Below are positions 10,001 to 18,411 of a DNA stretch of 64,000 nt, in pieces. The stretch covers positions 1 through 64,000 of the forward strand of contig NZ_MTAV01000046.1 in assembly GCF_002154695.1 (NCBI RefSeq). The letters are read 5' to 3'. The notes under the pieces are model-generated. The model was not told the DNA's origin, made no database searches, and saw only the letters and a list, made by a program, of their open reading frames with translations. The stretch's first letter is position 1, and every line of letters starts with the position of its first letter. The position numbers and the translations under genes are program-made. Source of the DNA: Nostoc sp. T09 (GTDB lineage Bacteria; Cyanobacteriota; Cyanobacteriia; Cyanobacteriales; Nostocaceae).

Positions 10001-10756
10001 TGGTGTAGTGCTACCGCGTCAGTGTTTGAACATCCTGAGTATGGAACTGTCCTTGTTGCTGTTCAACAAAATATTACCGAGCACAAAGAAGCAGAAGAAA
10101 AAATCAAAGCCTCTTTGAAGGAAAAAGAAGTATTACTTAAAGAAATTCACCATCGGGTGAAAAACAACTTAGGAATTGTCAGCAGTTTGCTACAGATGCA
10201 GTGCAGACGTACACAAGATCCTCAAGCAACCGCAATTCTAAGCGATAGCCAAAACCGAATAGCATCGATTGCCTTGGTGCATGAAAAACTCTACCGTTCT
10301 GAAGATTTAGCAAATATTGATTTTGCTCAGTACATTCCAGATTTAACAACTCATTTATTTGATTCTTATAATGTCAGTTCAGGTTCTGTGAAACTGAGTA
10401 TTCAAGTTGATAATGTTAGCTTGGATATTGAAACCGCAATTCCTTGTGGCTTAATTATTAATGAATTAGTTTCCAATGCTTTAAAATATGCCTTTCCTTG
10501 TAATCGTCAAGGTGAAATCCAGCTACGTTTCTATCAAGAGTGTGAATTTTTAATAGAGAGGGAGCACCAACGTAATTTGATGCTCATTATTCGAGATAAT
10601 GGCATTGGGCTACCTGCTAATTTTGATAGTAAAAAGACTAAAACTCTGGGTATCACTCTTGTCTACGGTTTGATAAAGCAGTTACGGGGAACCATCGAAA
10701 TTCACTGCCAACAGGGAACAGAATTTAAAATTTCTTTTGCAAGAAGCAGGACATGA
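7073..10756 (+). CDS. Multi-PAS sensor histidine kinase (HisKA_2 type)
   Basis: A 1227-residue soluble sensor kinase with no transmembrane segment. Residues 1-50 look like the second half of a CBS domain (HGIDHLSIVDSCGQVISIVT), followed by a short coiled coil. About seven PAS/PAC modules then run from residue 110 to 1005, each ending in a DITERK-like linker. The transmitter is of the HisKA_2/HWE-related type, with the HHRVKNN phospho-acceptor motif at 1026-1032, then a HATPase domain with an N-box (NELVSNALKYAF) and DNGIGLP. The truncated CBS unit suggests a lost N-terminal part. The next gene starts 3 bp downstream and is a likely partner. The signal is unknown. Confidence 0.92.
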   Translation: MDQPVISLSQKDAENLPAVVQLFRQHGIDHLSIVDSCGQVISIVTLHEVMERLCQTLEAKTAELEQEVAQRKHMSELLAQKEASYQASQASNDISDVYDELRLRKHIEEALRYSEERWQFAIAGTNEAIWDWNITTNQTFRSERWFEMLGYERDELSNLDDEWRIRIHPDDYERVIAAQQAYLQRQTPDYNVEYRLCRKDGSYGWFRSRAKAVWDEQGNPVRLVGSLADVTERKQMQTALVESEAQYRLLFESNPNPMWIFDAETFSFLAVNRAAIHKYGYSEAEFLSMTVRDIRPCEEVADFQRVVSDFSLFSDSIYVGETKHCLQDGTVIDVEINGHLITWRGKPARFVLVKDISAHKHAELALQEREAMLRRIGDNLPNGAIYKVIRELNDRKYYSYLSAGIEQLMEVSVEDALRDSTLLYRQIIQEDLPRVQAAMDESFRNLSVFDMQQRIRTPSGKLKWLHFRSTPRQLQDGRVAWDGLMVDITNLKNTEETLRKSEALLAESQRVARFGNWEFDIASGKINWSKELFHLCNRDPDLGEPNYEEVLQLYHLEDREKLHQAVERAIATGESYKLILRVPQADGSHRYFEAIGHAEFNADGRVSRLYGTAQDVSDRIESEAKLKQAELRYRTLIEQIPGVIYTSPITATTEFSYISPQIQKMLNIPPEQWNAGLFNSWVEYVHPDDRDRVIESVQNAIATEESVNLEYRLFTADGEMIWVQDQASLVLAPDGKTPILQGVAFDISDRKLAEQTLQEQENFLRSIYHGVGQSIFVVDVLDDDFRFVSVNPVHEHLTGFCSHNVQGKTPEDFLPANVAAVVRQHYQDCIDAGTTITYEECLPFKGKQESWWITTLTPLRDENLRTYRIVGSSVNITEHKSAQKMLELQAVITRSMAEGICLVRATDGIIVYANPKFEQMFGYDAGELIGKHVSIVNYADEHTSAKAVNQAINSAVLQQGEATYEVRNVKKDGTLFWCSATASVFEHPEYGTVLVAVQQNITEHKEAEEKIKASLKEKEVLLKEIHHRVKNNLGIVSSLLQMQCRRTQDPQATAILSDSQNRIASIALVHEKLYRSEDLANIDFAQYIPDLTTHLFDSYNVSSGSVKLSIQVDNVSLDIETAIPCGLIINELVSNALKYAFPCNRQGEIQLRFYQECEFLIEREHQRNLMLIIRDNGIGLPANFDSKKTKTLGITLVYGLIKQLRGTIEIHCQQGTEFKISFARSRT

Positions 10757-10759
10757 ATT

Positions 10760-12421
10760 ATGACAAGCATATCCTCAAATACAGAGAAATCTAAGAATAT
10801 TCAAGTCCTTATTGTTGAAGATGAGTATATCCTGGCAATTAACTTACAAGAAAGTTTAGAGTCCCTTGGATACACAGTTGTAGATATCGCGGATTCTGCA
10901 ACAGCAGCTATTGAAAAAGCAACCGAGTTGCAACCCAACTTAATTCTCATGGATATTCGGCTACGGGGCGAGATAGACGGTATCCAAGCAGCAGAGCAAA
11001 TTTGGAATCATCTGCAAATTCCTATAATCTACGTTACAGGACATTCAGACAAAAGCACTGTAGAGCGGGCAACGCTAACATCGCCCTTTGGTTATATTCT
11101 CAAACCAATCAGAGAGCAAGAACTCTACGTCGCTATCCAAACAGCGCTCAATCGTTATGAACGCGAGCAATTTTTAAGTACTGTCCTGCGGGGAATGGGG
11201 GACGGAGTGCTTGTCGTAGATCCTCAGTTACATGTCAAATACTTGAATCAAGTAGCTGAAGCATTAACAGGGTGGCGATTGGATGAAGCTAAAGACAAAA
11301 TGTTAACCGAAGTCTTCCAATTCATTGATGAACAAACTCAGCTTCCTATAGAAAATCCGATCGTTTTAGCTTTGCAAACCCAAAACCCCATCTATCTCGA
11401 TAATCACATCCTACTTGTTACCAAAAACGGAGCAAAAACTCCAATAGCTGATAGCGCTACTGCTTTGAGAGACAACAATGGTGCAGTAGCAGGAGCAGTT
11501 ATGGTTTTTAGGGATGACTCGCAACGAAGGCTAGCCGAAGAACGTAATATTGCTGCTGAACGCGCCAAACAACTAGAAATTCAAATGGCAGAACTCCAAC
11601 GGCTAAACCAGTTGAAAGAAGATTTTTTGGCAACCACCTCTTATGAAATGAGAACGCCTTTGTCAAACATCAAAATGGCAATCTCAATGCTAGAAAATCT
11701 TCTGGATCGGCAGGGTATTTTGAATTCAAAAAGATTTTCTATATCTGGATCTGTAACCCAATATTTAAATATTTTACGTGACCAGTGTGAACAAGAACTA
11801 AATCTTGTCGATGATTTACTACAAATGCGTATAGTTGATGCTGATATTTATCCCTGGGAATTAACTTCGATTCATCTTCAACACTGGCTTCCTCACGTTG
11901 CCGAGAGTTTTCAAGAATTGGCTCAAGCTCAACAACAAATTCTAGAAATTAACGTTGCTCCAGATTTACCACCTATATTTTCAGACTTTAATCTTCTCAC
12001 CCGGATTGTATCAGAGTTGCTCAACAATGCTTACAAATATACTCCTGCTGGTGAGCAGATTATGCTAAATGCCCAACTTGCAGACGCTACAAAGAACCCG
12101 ATCGATAAAGATGCACAATCTGAAATTCCACGTGTGGAAATTATCATTAGCAATTCTGGTGTTGAGATTCCGACAACAGAAAAATCTTTAATCTTTGAAC
12201 CGTTTTACCGCATTCTCAAAAGTAAGGCAAAAGAAAAATCTACTATCTTTGACCCTGATTACCAGAAGGCTCAAAGCAATCCTCAGCAAGATAGCGGCAC
12301 AGGATTGGGGTTGGCATTAGTGAAAAAGCTAGTGGGACATCTTCAAGGCACAATTGAAGTTACAAGCGGTCAGGGCTGGACCACATTTATACTTCAACTG
12401 CCATTGAAACTATCAGCATAG
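10760..12421 (+). CDS. Receiver-PAS-histidine kinase-like protein with missing H-box histidine
   Basis: A 553-residue hybrid protein. The N-terminal receiver (residues 13-130) keeps its phospho-acceptor Asp65 (LILMDIRL) and a conserved Lys (YILKPIRE). A PAS domain follows at about 137-255, then a HisKA-like helix pair and a HATPase domain with NELLNNAYKYTP-like, SNSGVEIP and GTGLGLALVKKL boxes. In the H-box, which normally reads SHELRTPL, the sequence is SYEMRTPL, so the phospho-acceptor is Tyr295. Autophosphorylation on histidine is therefore not expected. Its position 3 bp after the multi-PAS kinase suggests its receiver is that kinase's target. Confidence 0.9.
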   Translation: MTSISSNTEKSKNIQVLIVEDEYILAINLQESLESLGYTVVDIADSATAAIEKATELQPNLILMDIRLRGEIDGIQAAEQIWNHLQIPIIYVTGHSDKSTVERATLTSPFGYILKPIREQELYVAIQTALNRYEREQFLSTVLRGMGDGVLVVDPQLHVKYLNQVAEALTGWRLDEAKDKMLTEVFQFIDEQTQLPIENPIVLALQTQNPIYLDNHILLVTKNGAKTPIADSATALRDNNGAVAGAVMVFRDDSQRRLAEERNIAAERAKQLEIQMAELQRLNQLKEDFLATTSYEMRTPLSNIKMAISMLENLLDRQGILNSKRFSISGSVTQYLNILRDQCEQELNLVDDLLQMRIVDADIYPWELTSIHLQHWLPHVAESFQELAQAQQQILEINVAPDLPPIFSDFNLLTRIVSELLNNAYKYTPAGEQIMLNAQLADATKNPIDKDAQSEIPRVEIIISNSGVEIPTTEKSLIFEPFYRILKSKAKEKSTIFDPDYQKAQSNPQQDSGTGLGLALVKKLVGHLQGTIEVTSGQGWTTFILQLPLKLSA

Positions 12422-12593
12422 CGTCCATAGTAATTTAATATATATTCTTTGAGTGTTTTAAACAAATGCTTAATTGATGTTTTGTTAAAAATAATTCTTA
12501 CAAACTCAGATATATAGGATTCATATTTGATTTTTGAAAAATACGTAGTGGAATAGGCAAAAACTAAAGCACTAAATTAGCTGAAACATTCCA

Positions 12594-12670
12594 GTAGGGT
12601 GCGTTATAACGAAGTTTAACGCACCAGATTAAGGCCAAGGTGCGTTAGCCTACGGCATAACACACCCTAC
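12594..12670. repeat. Palindromic dispersed element (double hairpin)
   Basis: The outer arms GTAGGGTGCGTTAT and ATAACACACCCTAC are complementary at 13 of 14 positions. The interior contains TTAACGCACC, which can pair with the left arm, so two alternative hairpins are possible. It sits between convergent genes and may act as a bidirectional terminator. Similar elements are common in cyanobacterial intergenic DNA. Confidence 0.7.
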
Positions 12671-12718
12671 ACATACTTAGATTTTTTCAGTAATCAAATC
12701 TGATTCCTATATATCAAA

Positions 12719-13573
12719 TTACTCAAAGACTACTGTTCGATTTCCATAAACCAATACGCGGTTTTGCAAATGCGATCGCACTGCTCTGGCTAACACAACT
12801 CGCTCTAAATCTTTGCCTTTTCTAATTAAATCCTCAACTTCATCGCGGTGGCTAACTCTCACTACATCCTGTTCAATAATTGGTCCGGCATCTAAATCAG
12901 CAGTGGCATAATGTGCCGTTGCACCAATAATTTTAACTCCGCGTTCAAAAGCTCGGTGATAAGGATTAGCTCCGACAAAAGCTGGCAAGAATGAATGATG
13001 AATATTAATAATCTGGGGAAAGCTTTTAATAAAATCTGCACTAACAATTTGCATATATTTAGCCAATACAACTAAATCTATTTTGTACTGGCGCAGTAAT
13101 TCTAATTGCTTAATTTCCTGCTCTGCTTTGTTATCTTTGGTGATGGGAATGTGTTGGTAATCAATACCAAATTGCTCGGCTACCCCCTTTAAATTAGTAT
13201 GGTTGCTAATAATTAAAGGTATTTCTGCTACAAATTCTTTAGCACGTTGTCGCCAAATCAAGTCAAATAAACAATGGTCTTGCTTGCTGACCCAAATAGC
13301 AATGCGCGGTACGGTATCAGAAAAGTGTAGTTCCCATTTAGCGCCTAAAGGTTGAGCGATCGCATTAAATGCTGGCCCAATTAAATCCCGTGGCAGGTTA
13401 AACGCTTGTAATTGCCATTCAATCCGGGTGAGAAACAACCCAGCGGCAAAGTCTGTATGCTGATCTGCATGGATGATATTGCCGCCGTTGGCATAGATAA
13501 AGTTAGCAATTTTCGCCACTAACCCCCGTTGATCGGGGCAAGAAATGAGCAATGTTGCTGTTGGATTTGTCAT
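12719..13573 (-). CDS. purU: Formyltetrahydrofolate deformylase
   Basis: Hydrolyses 10-formyl-tetrahydrofolate to formate and tetrahydrofolate, balancing one-carbon pools and feeding formate to purine synthesis. The protein has 284 residues, the normal length. It has an N-terminal ACT domain (LLISCPDQRGLVAKIANFIY, residues 8-27) and a formyltransferase catalytic domain with the NIHHSFLP motif and the downstream acidic DLDAGPII. The start codon lies inside an array of ATGACAA heptamers with no obvious Shine-Dalgarno sequence, and out-of-frame ATGs occur every seven bases upstream. It is the last minus-strand gene of the ABC-exporter cluster, which is probably fortuitous linkage. Confidence 0.95.
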   Translation of the reverse strand: MTNPTATLLISCPDQRGLVAKIANFIYANGGNIIHADQHTDFAAGLFLTRIEWQLQAFNLPRDLIGPAFNAIAQPLGAKWELHFSDTVPRIAIWVSKQDHCLFDLIWRQRAKEFVAEIPLIISNHTNLKGVAEQFGIDYQHIPITKDNKAEQEIKQLELLRQYKIDLVVLAKYMQIVSADFIKSFPQIINIHHSFLPAFVGANPYHRAFERGVKIIGATAHYATADLDAGPIIEQDVVRVSHRDEVEDLIRKGKDLERVVLARAVRSHLQNRVLVYGNRTVVFE

Positions 13574-13620
13574 TTGTCATTTGTCATTGGTCATTGGGCA
13601 TTGGGCATGGGGCAAGAGTC
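13571..13620. repeat. Heptanucleotide STRR array overlapping the purU start
   Basis: Consecutive 7-mers TTGTCAT, TTGTCAT, TGGTCAT, TGGGCAT, TGGGCAT, GGGGCAA and GAGTCAA run into the purU start codon. This is the short tandemly repeated repetitive (STRR) type known from heterocystous cyanobacteria. Confidence 0.85.
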
Positions 13621-13680
13621 AAGAGTCATTTTTTCTCTCTCATCCCCCTTGTCCTCCTTGTCCCCCTACTCCCTTGCTAG

Positions 13681-14304
13681 TTATTTGCTGGGTGGTGGAG
13701 TTGGTTCACCAGGACTTGGAGTAGATGTTTTATCGCTATTAGCTGCGGGTTGTTTCCACTCAGATATGTCCCGATTCACTGCGTTTTCAAAATCTGTAGA
13801 TACCAACAGCACATCTATATTACCATCGGGTTTTACAGTTGGGTCAGCTTGCGCGTATAAGAAACTGCGGTTAAAGTTAGGCTTCCCTAACAGTAATTGA
13901 TGGCTTTGCTGATTTTTCAGGCTGATATTGATAGTTGCTTGGGGTTGATCTAAGCCAAAATCTGCTTTTTGACTAGGTGGGATGGATAAAGAGCGATCGC
14001 TCTTTCCTTTAACTAACAAATCCATCAAATAAGAAACAATAGCATCATTCGCTGGCTCTGATACCGGGAATTTGAGCAACCACTTGGGCTGGCTTTCCTG
14101 GGCGTTACGTTCCAAAGACAAAGAAACCTTTTGAGTTGTGATTGACAAAGACTGCACATCATCTGCTGTAAAAGCGAAAATTTGCTGCTTTTTCTCCTTA
14201 ACTTCTTCTCGCTGAGTCGCCCCGCGAATTTCATGAAAGTAAACAAAACCACCCAAACCCAGCGCTAGCAATAGCAAAATTAAAGTCGTTCGCGAAAATT
14301 TCAT
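13681..14304 (-). CDS. DUF4340 domain protein of the Gld-type ABC exporter cluster
   Basis: A 207-residue protein with one N-terminal transmembrane segment (TTLILLLLALGLGGFVYFH) and an extracytoplasmic DUF4340-like domain containing FAFTADDVQSLSITT, a basic stretch ending LKFPVSEPANDAIVSYLMDLL, and an LLLGKPNFNRSFLYA segment. The tail is rich in Pro and Ser. DUF4340 proteins regularly accompany GldG-like auxiliary proteins and ABC-2 exporters, as here. The molecular function is unknown; a periplasmic accessory role in export or envelope assembly is inferred from context. The preceding gene ends 111 bp upstream, and the spacer is filled by STRR heptamers. Confidence 0.8.
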   Translation of the reverse strand: MKFSRTTLILLLLALGLGGFVYFHEIRGATQREEVKEKKQQIFAFTADDVQSLSITTQKVSLSLERNAQESQPKWLLKFPVSEPANDAIVSYLMDLLVKGKSDRSLSIPPSQKADFGLDQPQATINISLKNQQSHQLLLGKPNFNRSFLYAQADPTVKPDGNIDVLLVSTDFENAVNRDISEWKQPAANSDKTSTPSPGEPTPPPSK

Positions 14305-14309
14305 TTTTT

Positions 14310-14380
14310 GGTCATTTGTTATTTGTCATTTGTCATTAGTCATTGGGCAATAGGCAAGAGTCATTTTTTCTCCCTCATCC
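14310..14380. repeat. STRR heptamer array in exporter operon spacer
   Basis: Repeated TTTGTCAT, TTAGTCAT, TGGGCAA and related 7-mers fill the gap between the GldG-like and DUF4340 genes, followed by a pyrimidine-rich CTCATCCCCC block. It is the same family as the arrays near 13.6 and 16.2 kb. Confidence 0.75.
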
Positions 14381-14415
14381 CCCTTCCTGCGTCCCTGCGT
14401 CCCTACGTCCTCTTC

Positions 14416-16194
14416 TTAGCGTCGTTTCCACCAAATCAAAGATGCTCCTAATAACCCAATTAGGGGTAGAAGTAGTAGAGAGGATAATGTTAAAAGACTG
14501 GCTTGGGCGGCTGTGATGTTAAGGCGACGGTTTTTCGCTTCTTTGGGGCGAATTGATAAGGGTTGCTGATCCTGTTGACTCAGCCAAGTTACTGAGTTGA
14601 GAAATACATCGCCATTTAGTTGTTGTTGAAACAAGCCATCAGTAGCAAAATCCGAATTTCCGATCACCACTAACCTTGATGCAGTGGCAGTTTTTTCAGC
14701 TGGCTTCTCGGTTGGAAGTGCAGAATTAGTGGGACTGGGTAAAGGAGTAGAAGTTGGGTTAGCCTGACTGGCGGTGGTTGGTGATGGTAGTGCAGAAGGT
14801 GTAGGAGAAGGACTCGCTTTAGGTGTCCCTTGATCTCTGGCTATCGGTGATGGTAATGCCGAAGGTGTCGCTTGACCTTGAGTTGTGGGTGATGGTAATG
14901 GCGAAGGTGTGGGATTAGGTTGGCTTGCTGATGGCGCTGGGAGTTTTTTCTCCAAAGCCACGCCCAAAGTTAGCGGACCTTTCAAGTCTTTATCGGGGTT
15001 AAACTCTAATTTTTCGCTTTGTAAGTCGCTTTCTGCCCAGCTGTTGGGATAAGGTTTAGTTTGCAGCAGAGGTGTAGACACGACACCATTTACTGGCGTA
15101 ATTTCCAACGGTCTAGCCAAGCGATAAAAAGAAATACCCTTGCCGAAATCTTTGGTAATTGGATGTTGTCCGTATTCTGTAATTAAAGGAACTGCTGGGC
15201 CAAGTCCTGCACCTCCCCCAGAAACATCAACGGCTAAACGATTATCCAGGCGAACACCCCAGTCTTTAAGTAAGTTATCGAGTTTGGGGTCGGTACTAGG
15301 GTCAATCATCAGCAGTAAGTTACCGCCTCGATTCAGGTATTCTTGTAAGGCTTTCACTTCACCGTCAAACAATCCACGTTTGGGGCCTGCTACTACCACA
15401 GCCGCAGCATCATTAGGAACTTTGGACTGTTCCGCTAAATTCAATGGTGAGGTTGTGAAATTTTTATCAGTTAATCCCTGCGCTGCTTGAGAAATTCCAC
15501 CCTCAGCAGCTGTAAGTTGGCGTTCGCCGTGACCTTGCAAGAAGTAAACTTTAGCTGAGTTAGCAGTAGTGATTTGTTGCAGGCGATTAGTTAACCGCAC
15601 TTCTGACAGTCTTTCATTTTGATTCACCACCTGCACTAACTGTCTTTTATCTTGAGATTCTAAATAAACTTCTCCGTAATCTTTAACACCAAATTTTTCT
15701 GCCAATCCTGGTCTAGCTTGCGGATCGATATACTCAAATTGAAACTTTGAACTTTGCCTGTTGTAATTTTCTAGCAAATCCCGGTCTTGGGAATTCTGAG
15801 TCACATCAAAAATCCAGACTTTTACTGGCTGTGCTAGATTATGCACTAATTCCCGCGATTGAGGTGCAAGGGTAAATAACTGCGTTTCTGTTAAATCTGC
15901 ACGGTAGTGGTAGCGAGTACCCAAAAAGTTAATTAGCCCTAAAATTGCCAATACTGCTATGGTTGCAACTAAAGCATTAGTCCCTGCTTGGGTTGAACGT
16001 CGCCCCCACCATTGACTTTCCTGACTTTGCACAATTATCCACAAGCCAATGACCACAATTCCAGTAAATAGTAATGCTATGGAAATTGGCCCCCAATTTG
16101 ATGCAACTAACCCAGAAGTTAAGCCCGCAACTAATAGAAAAGGGCCAAGCCAAAACAGATATTTCCAAAGTTTCTTTTTAGCAACGATTTTCAT
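14416..16194 (-). CDS. GldG-like ABC-exporter auxiliary protein
   Basis: A 592-residue membrane protein of the family annotated as Gld-type ABC exporter auxiliary or substrate-binding subunit (ABC_transp_aux). Three hydrophobic segments lie near the N-terminus (about residues 10-90) and one near the C-terminus (about 563-585), so the central domain is extracytoplasmic. That domain has the characteristic KVYFLQGHGERQ and MIDPSTDPKLDNLLKDWGV segments. Residues of about 410-500 form a Pro/Ser/Thr linker with repeated LPSPT units. GldG in Bacteroidetes supports gliding; here a role in export linked to envelope or filament function is only inferred. Transcribed with the permease and ATPase genes upstream. 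Confidence 0.85.
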   Translation of the reverse strand: MKIVAKKKLWKYLFWLGPFLLVAGLTSGLVASNWGPISIALLFTGIVVIGLWIIVQSQESQWWGRRSTQAGTNALVATIAVLAILGLINFLGTRYHYRADLTETQLFTLAPQSRELVHNLAQPVKVWIFDVTQNSQDRDLLENYNRQSSKFQFEYIDPQARPGLAEKFGVKDYGEVYLESQDKRQLVQVVNQNERLSEVRLTNRLQQITTANSAKVYFLQGHGERQLTAAEGGISQAAQGLTDKNFTTSPLNLAEQSKVPNDAAAVVVAGPKRGLFDGEVKALQEYLNRGGNLLLMIDPSTDPKLDNLLKDWGVRLDNRLAVDVSGGGAGLGPAVPLITEYGQHPITKDFGKGISFYRLARPLEITPVNGVVSTPLLQTKPYPNSWAESDLQSEKLEFNPDKDLKGPLTLGVALEKKLPAPSASQPNPTPSPLPSPTTQGQATPSALPSPIARDQGTPKASPSPTPSALPSPTTASQANPTSTPLPSPTNSALPTEKPAEKTATASRLVVIGNSDFATDGLFQQQLNGDVFLNSVTWLSQQDQQPLSIRPKEAKNRRLNITAAQASLLTLSSLLLLPLIGLLGASLIWWKRR

Positions 16195-16197
16195 GTG

Positions 16198-16252
16198 ATT
16201 TGTTAATTGTCATTGGTCATTGGTCATTAGTCATTGGTCATTGGTCATTTGT
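16198..16252. repeat. STRR heptamer array upstream of the GldG-like gene
   Basis: At least six tandem 7-mers of the TTGTCAT/TGGTCAT/TTAGTCA type end a few bases before the GldG-like start codon. A further short block of related repeats (GACAAATG, GGCAAAGGACAAATGAC) lies at about 16402-16430, at the end of the permease gene. Confidence 0.85.
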
Positions 16253-16426
16253 CCTGGATAATATAGCTGGAACTAAATATCAAATGTCATTGCGACTGTA
16301 AAGAAGTGGAGCGCAGCAATTGCAAGGATGGAGGATTGCTTTGCTTTTCAGGCAATAACGGAATATGTTGTGTTTATTTAGCTCCATCTATTTAAAAAAT
16401 AATGACAAATGGCAAAGGACAAATGA

Positions 16427-17239
16427 CTATTGACGCTGAAAACGTAATGCATCAATTGATTGAGATGTCAGAAAGACACCCAAAAAAATGTAACTAACAA
16501 ATAAAAGTATGGCGCTGGTATCAAAAATGCCTTGAATAAGAGTATTGAAATGTCTCAGCAAGGAGATGTAGCTCAAAGCTTCTCCAATAGGACCAGGGAA
16601 GGTTTTAGCAATTAAATCAACGAATAACAGCAGTAAAATGACTGCAAAGGTGAAGACTGCCGAGAGAATTGTACTGTCTGTTAACGATGAAATAAACATT
16701 CCCAAAGATAAAATTGCTGCTGCTAGTAAGATTAATCCTAAATGACCTAACAAAAGAATTGCAGGTGTCATTGGTGGATTTGAGCTACTAATAACAAACG
16801 CTTCAATTACTACTAAGGGCACAATCATTGTGACAAAAAAAGTCAGCACCCCTAATAATTTACCAACAGCTACCGCCCAGTTTGTGACTGGTGACGTTGC
16901 TAATAGTTCTAAAGTGCCACGCTTACGTTCTTCGGCATAAAGCCCCATTGAGAGAATTGGCAGCACAAATAATAATAGCCACCCCATACGGTCTAAAAAC
17001 GCTCGCACAAATTCATAAGGAACATCGATTGGCGGTACTGGTACGCCCATTTGTTGTCCTTGTAAATCTAAGGCGGTGATTGTTGGCAAAATCCCGTCTG
17101 GCCCTAGCAAAATCATGATTAAGAACAACCCAGATAAAAACCAGAATATGCCAGCAATTACATAAGCCAAAGGCGATACAAAATAACTCTGCAATTCCCG
17201 GCGATAAATGGCGATAATATTACTCAGTACTATACCCAT
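16427..17239 (-). CDS. ABC-2 type permease, GldF-like
   Basis: A 270-residue integral membrane protein with about six transmembrane helices and the conserved segment LFVLPILSMGLYAEERKRGT near residue 90-110, typical of ABC-2 permeases. It forms the membrane channel partner of the ATPase encoded directly upstream; the ATPase stop and this start abut with no gap, a sign of translational coupling. The GldG-like auxiliary protein lies 232 bp downstream. The substrate is unknown. The order ATPase-permease-auxiliary-DUF4340 is a common arrangement for this exporter class. Confidence 0.88.
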   Translation of the reverse strand: MGIVLSNIIAIYRRELQSYFVSPLAYVIAGIFWFLSGLFLIMILLGPDGILPTITALDLQGQQMGVPVPPIDVPYEFVRAFLDRMGWLLLFVLPILSMGLYAEERKRGTLELLATSPVTNWAVAVGKLLGVLTFFVTMIVPLVVIEAFVISSSNPPMTPAILLLGHLGLILLAAAILSLGMFISSLTDSTILSAVFTFAVILLLLFVDLIAKTFPGPIGEALSYISLLRHFNTLIQGIFDTSAILLFVSYIFLGVFLTSQSIDALRFQRQ

Positions 17240-18244
17240 CTACGCGGCTTCTCCTTGTGTGACTGCTGAGTCTTCTATAGACTCTAAATTCTTTTCTTCT
17301 GTTGTCAGTTGCAAGAACACATCTTCTAAGGTAGCGCTGACACGCCGCATTTCATGTAAAGCGAATCCCGCACGCACCAATGTTGTGGCTATATGCTTTC
17401 CTGGTTCGGTTCCCGGTTGCGATATTACCCGCAAATAAGCGCGGTTTTCTTGCGGTGGGTGATGACTCCCCGCCGTCGGAATTGATTCTACCAGACTCAC
17501 ACCAGATATATTTTGCAGTACTTGCTTTGCTAGGGCAGCTTCTCCCTCAATCTCTAACTCATATCCAGAACCACCTGTCAACTGTGTCATGAGATTTTCT
17601 GGTGTATTAGTGGCGACTACTTTACCGCGATTGATAATGGCAACACGGCTACAGGTCATACTCACTTCTGGGAGAATGTGGGTAGAAAGAATGATTGTAT
17701 GAGTTCCGGCGAGGCTTTTAATTAAATTCCGCACCTCAATAATTTGCCGGGGGTCGAGTCCTACCGTCGGTTCATCTAAAATGATTGCTGGTGGATCGTG
17801 AACGATCGCCTGAGCAATCCCCACTCTTTGACGATATCCTTTAGAAAGCTTGCGGATAATTACCTTACGCTTATCGTCTAAATTACAGCGGGCGATCGCG
17901 GCTGTCACTTTATTATTGCGATCGCCTGCGGATACTCCCTTAATTCTGGCAACAAAATGCAAAAATCCCTCCACCGTCATATCTGGATATAACGGCGGTG
18001 TTTCTGGTAAATAACCAATCCGTTGCCGCACAGATAGAGAATTCTCATGGACATCAAAGCCTGCAATCTTCGCCGTGCCCTTGGTTGCTGGTAAATAACC
18101 CGCTAAAATCCGCATAGTAGTAGTTTTACCAGCGCCATTCGGCCCTAAAAACCCTAAAATCTCCCCAGGTTCGACGCTAAAAGTCACATCAGAAATTGCT
18201 GGGGTAGAACCGTATATTTTACTTAGATGCTCAACTTCAATCAT
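17240..18244 (-). CDS. ABC transporter ATP-binding protein, GldA-like
   Basis: A 334-residue ATPase that powers the adjacent ABC-2 permease. The nucleotide-binding domain occupies about residues 1-225, with Walker A GPNGAGKTT near residue 35, signature LSKGYRQR near 138, Walker B AIILDEP near 158 and an H-loop LSTH near 192. The C-terminal 100 residues form the accessory domain of this subfamily, ending in a VSATLEDVFLQLTTEEK motif. It is the first gene of the minus-strand exporter operon, so the promoter should lie just above 18244. The substrate cannot be read from sequence. Confidence 0.92.
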   Translation of the reverse strand: MIEVEHLSKIYGSTPAISDVTFSVEPGEILGFLGPNGAGKTTTMRILAGYLPATKGTAKIAGFDVHENSLSVRQRIGYLPETPPLYPDMTVEGFLHFVARIKGVSAGDRNNKVTAAIARCNLDDKRKVIIRKLSKGYRQRVGIAQAIVHDPPAIILDEPTVGLDPRQIIEVRNLIKSLAGTHTIILSTHILPEVSMTCSRVAIINRGKVVATNTPENLMTQLTGGSGYELEIEGEAALAKQVLQNISGVSLVESIPTAGSHHPPQENRAYLRVISQPGTEPGKHIATTLVRAGFALHEMRRVSATLEDVFLQLTTEEKNLESIEDSAVTQGEAA

Positions 18245-18411
18245 CAGTCTCAGGCGATCGCATTTTTAGAGAATACCCAACAATACTAGATCATGATGTT
18301 TTGATTGCAAGCATTTAAGAAGGGAACGGGGAACAGGGGACAAGGGAAGGGGGATGAGGGAAGGGAGAAATGACAAATCACAAATGAAGCGATATAGAAG
18401 GCAATAAATTT

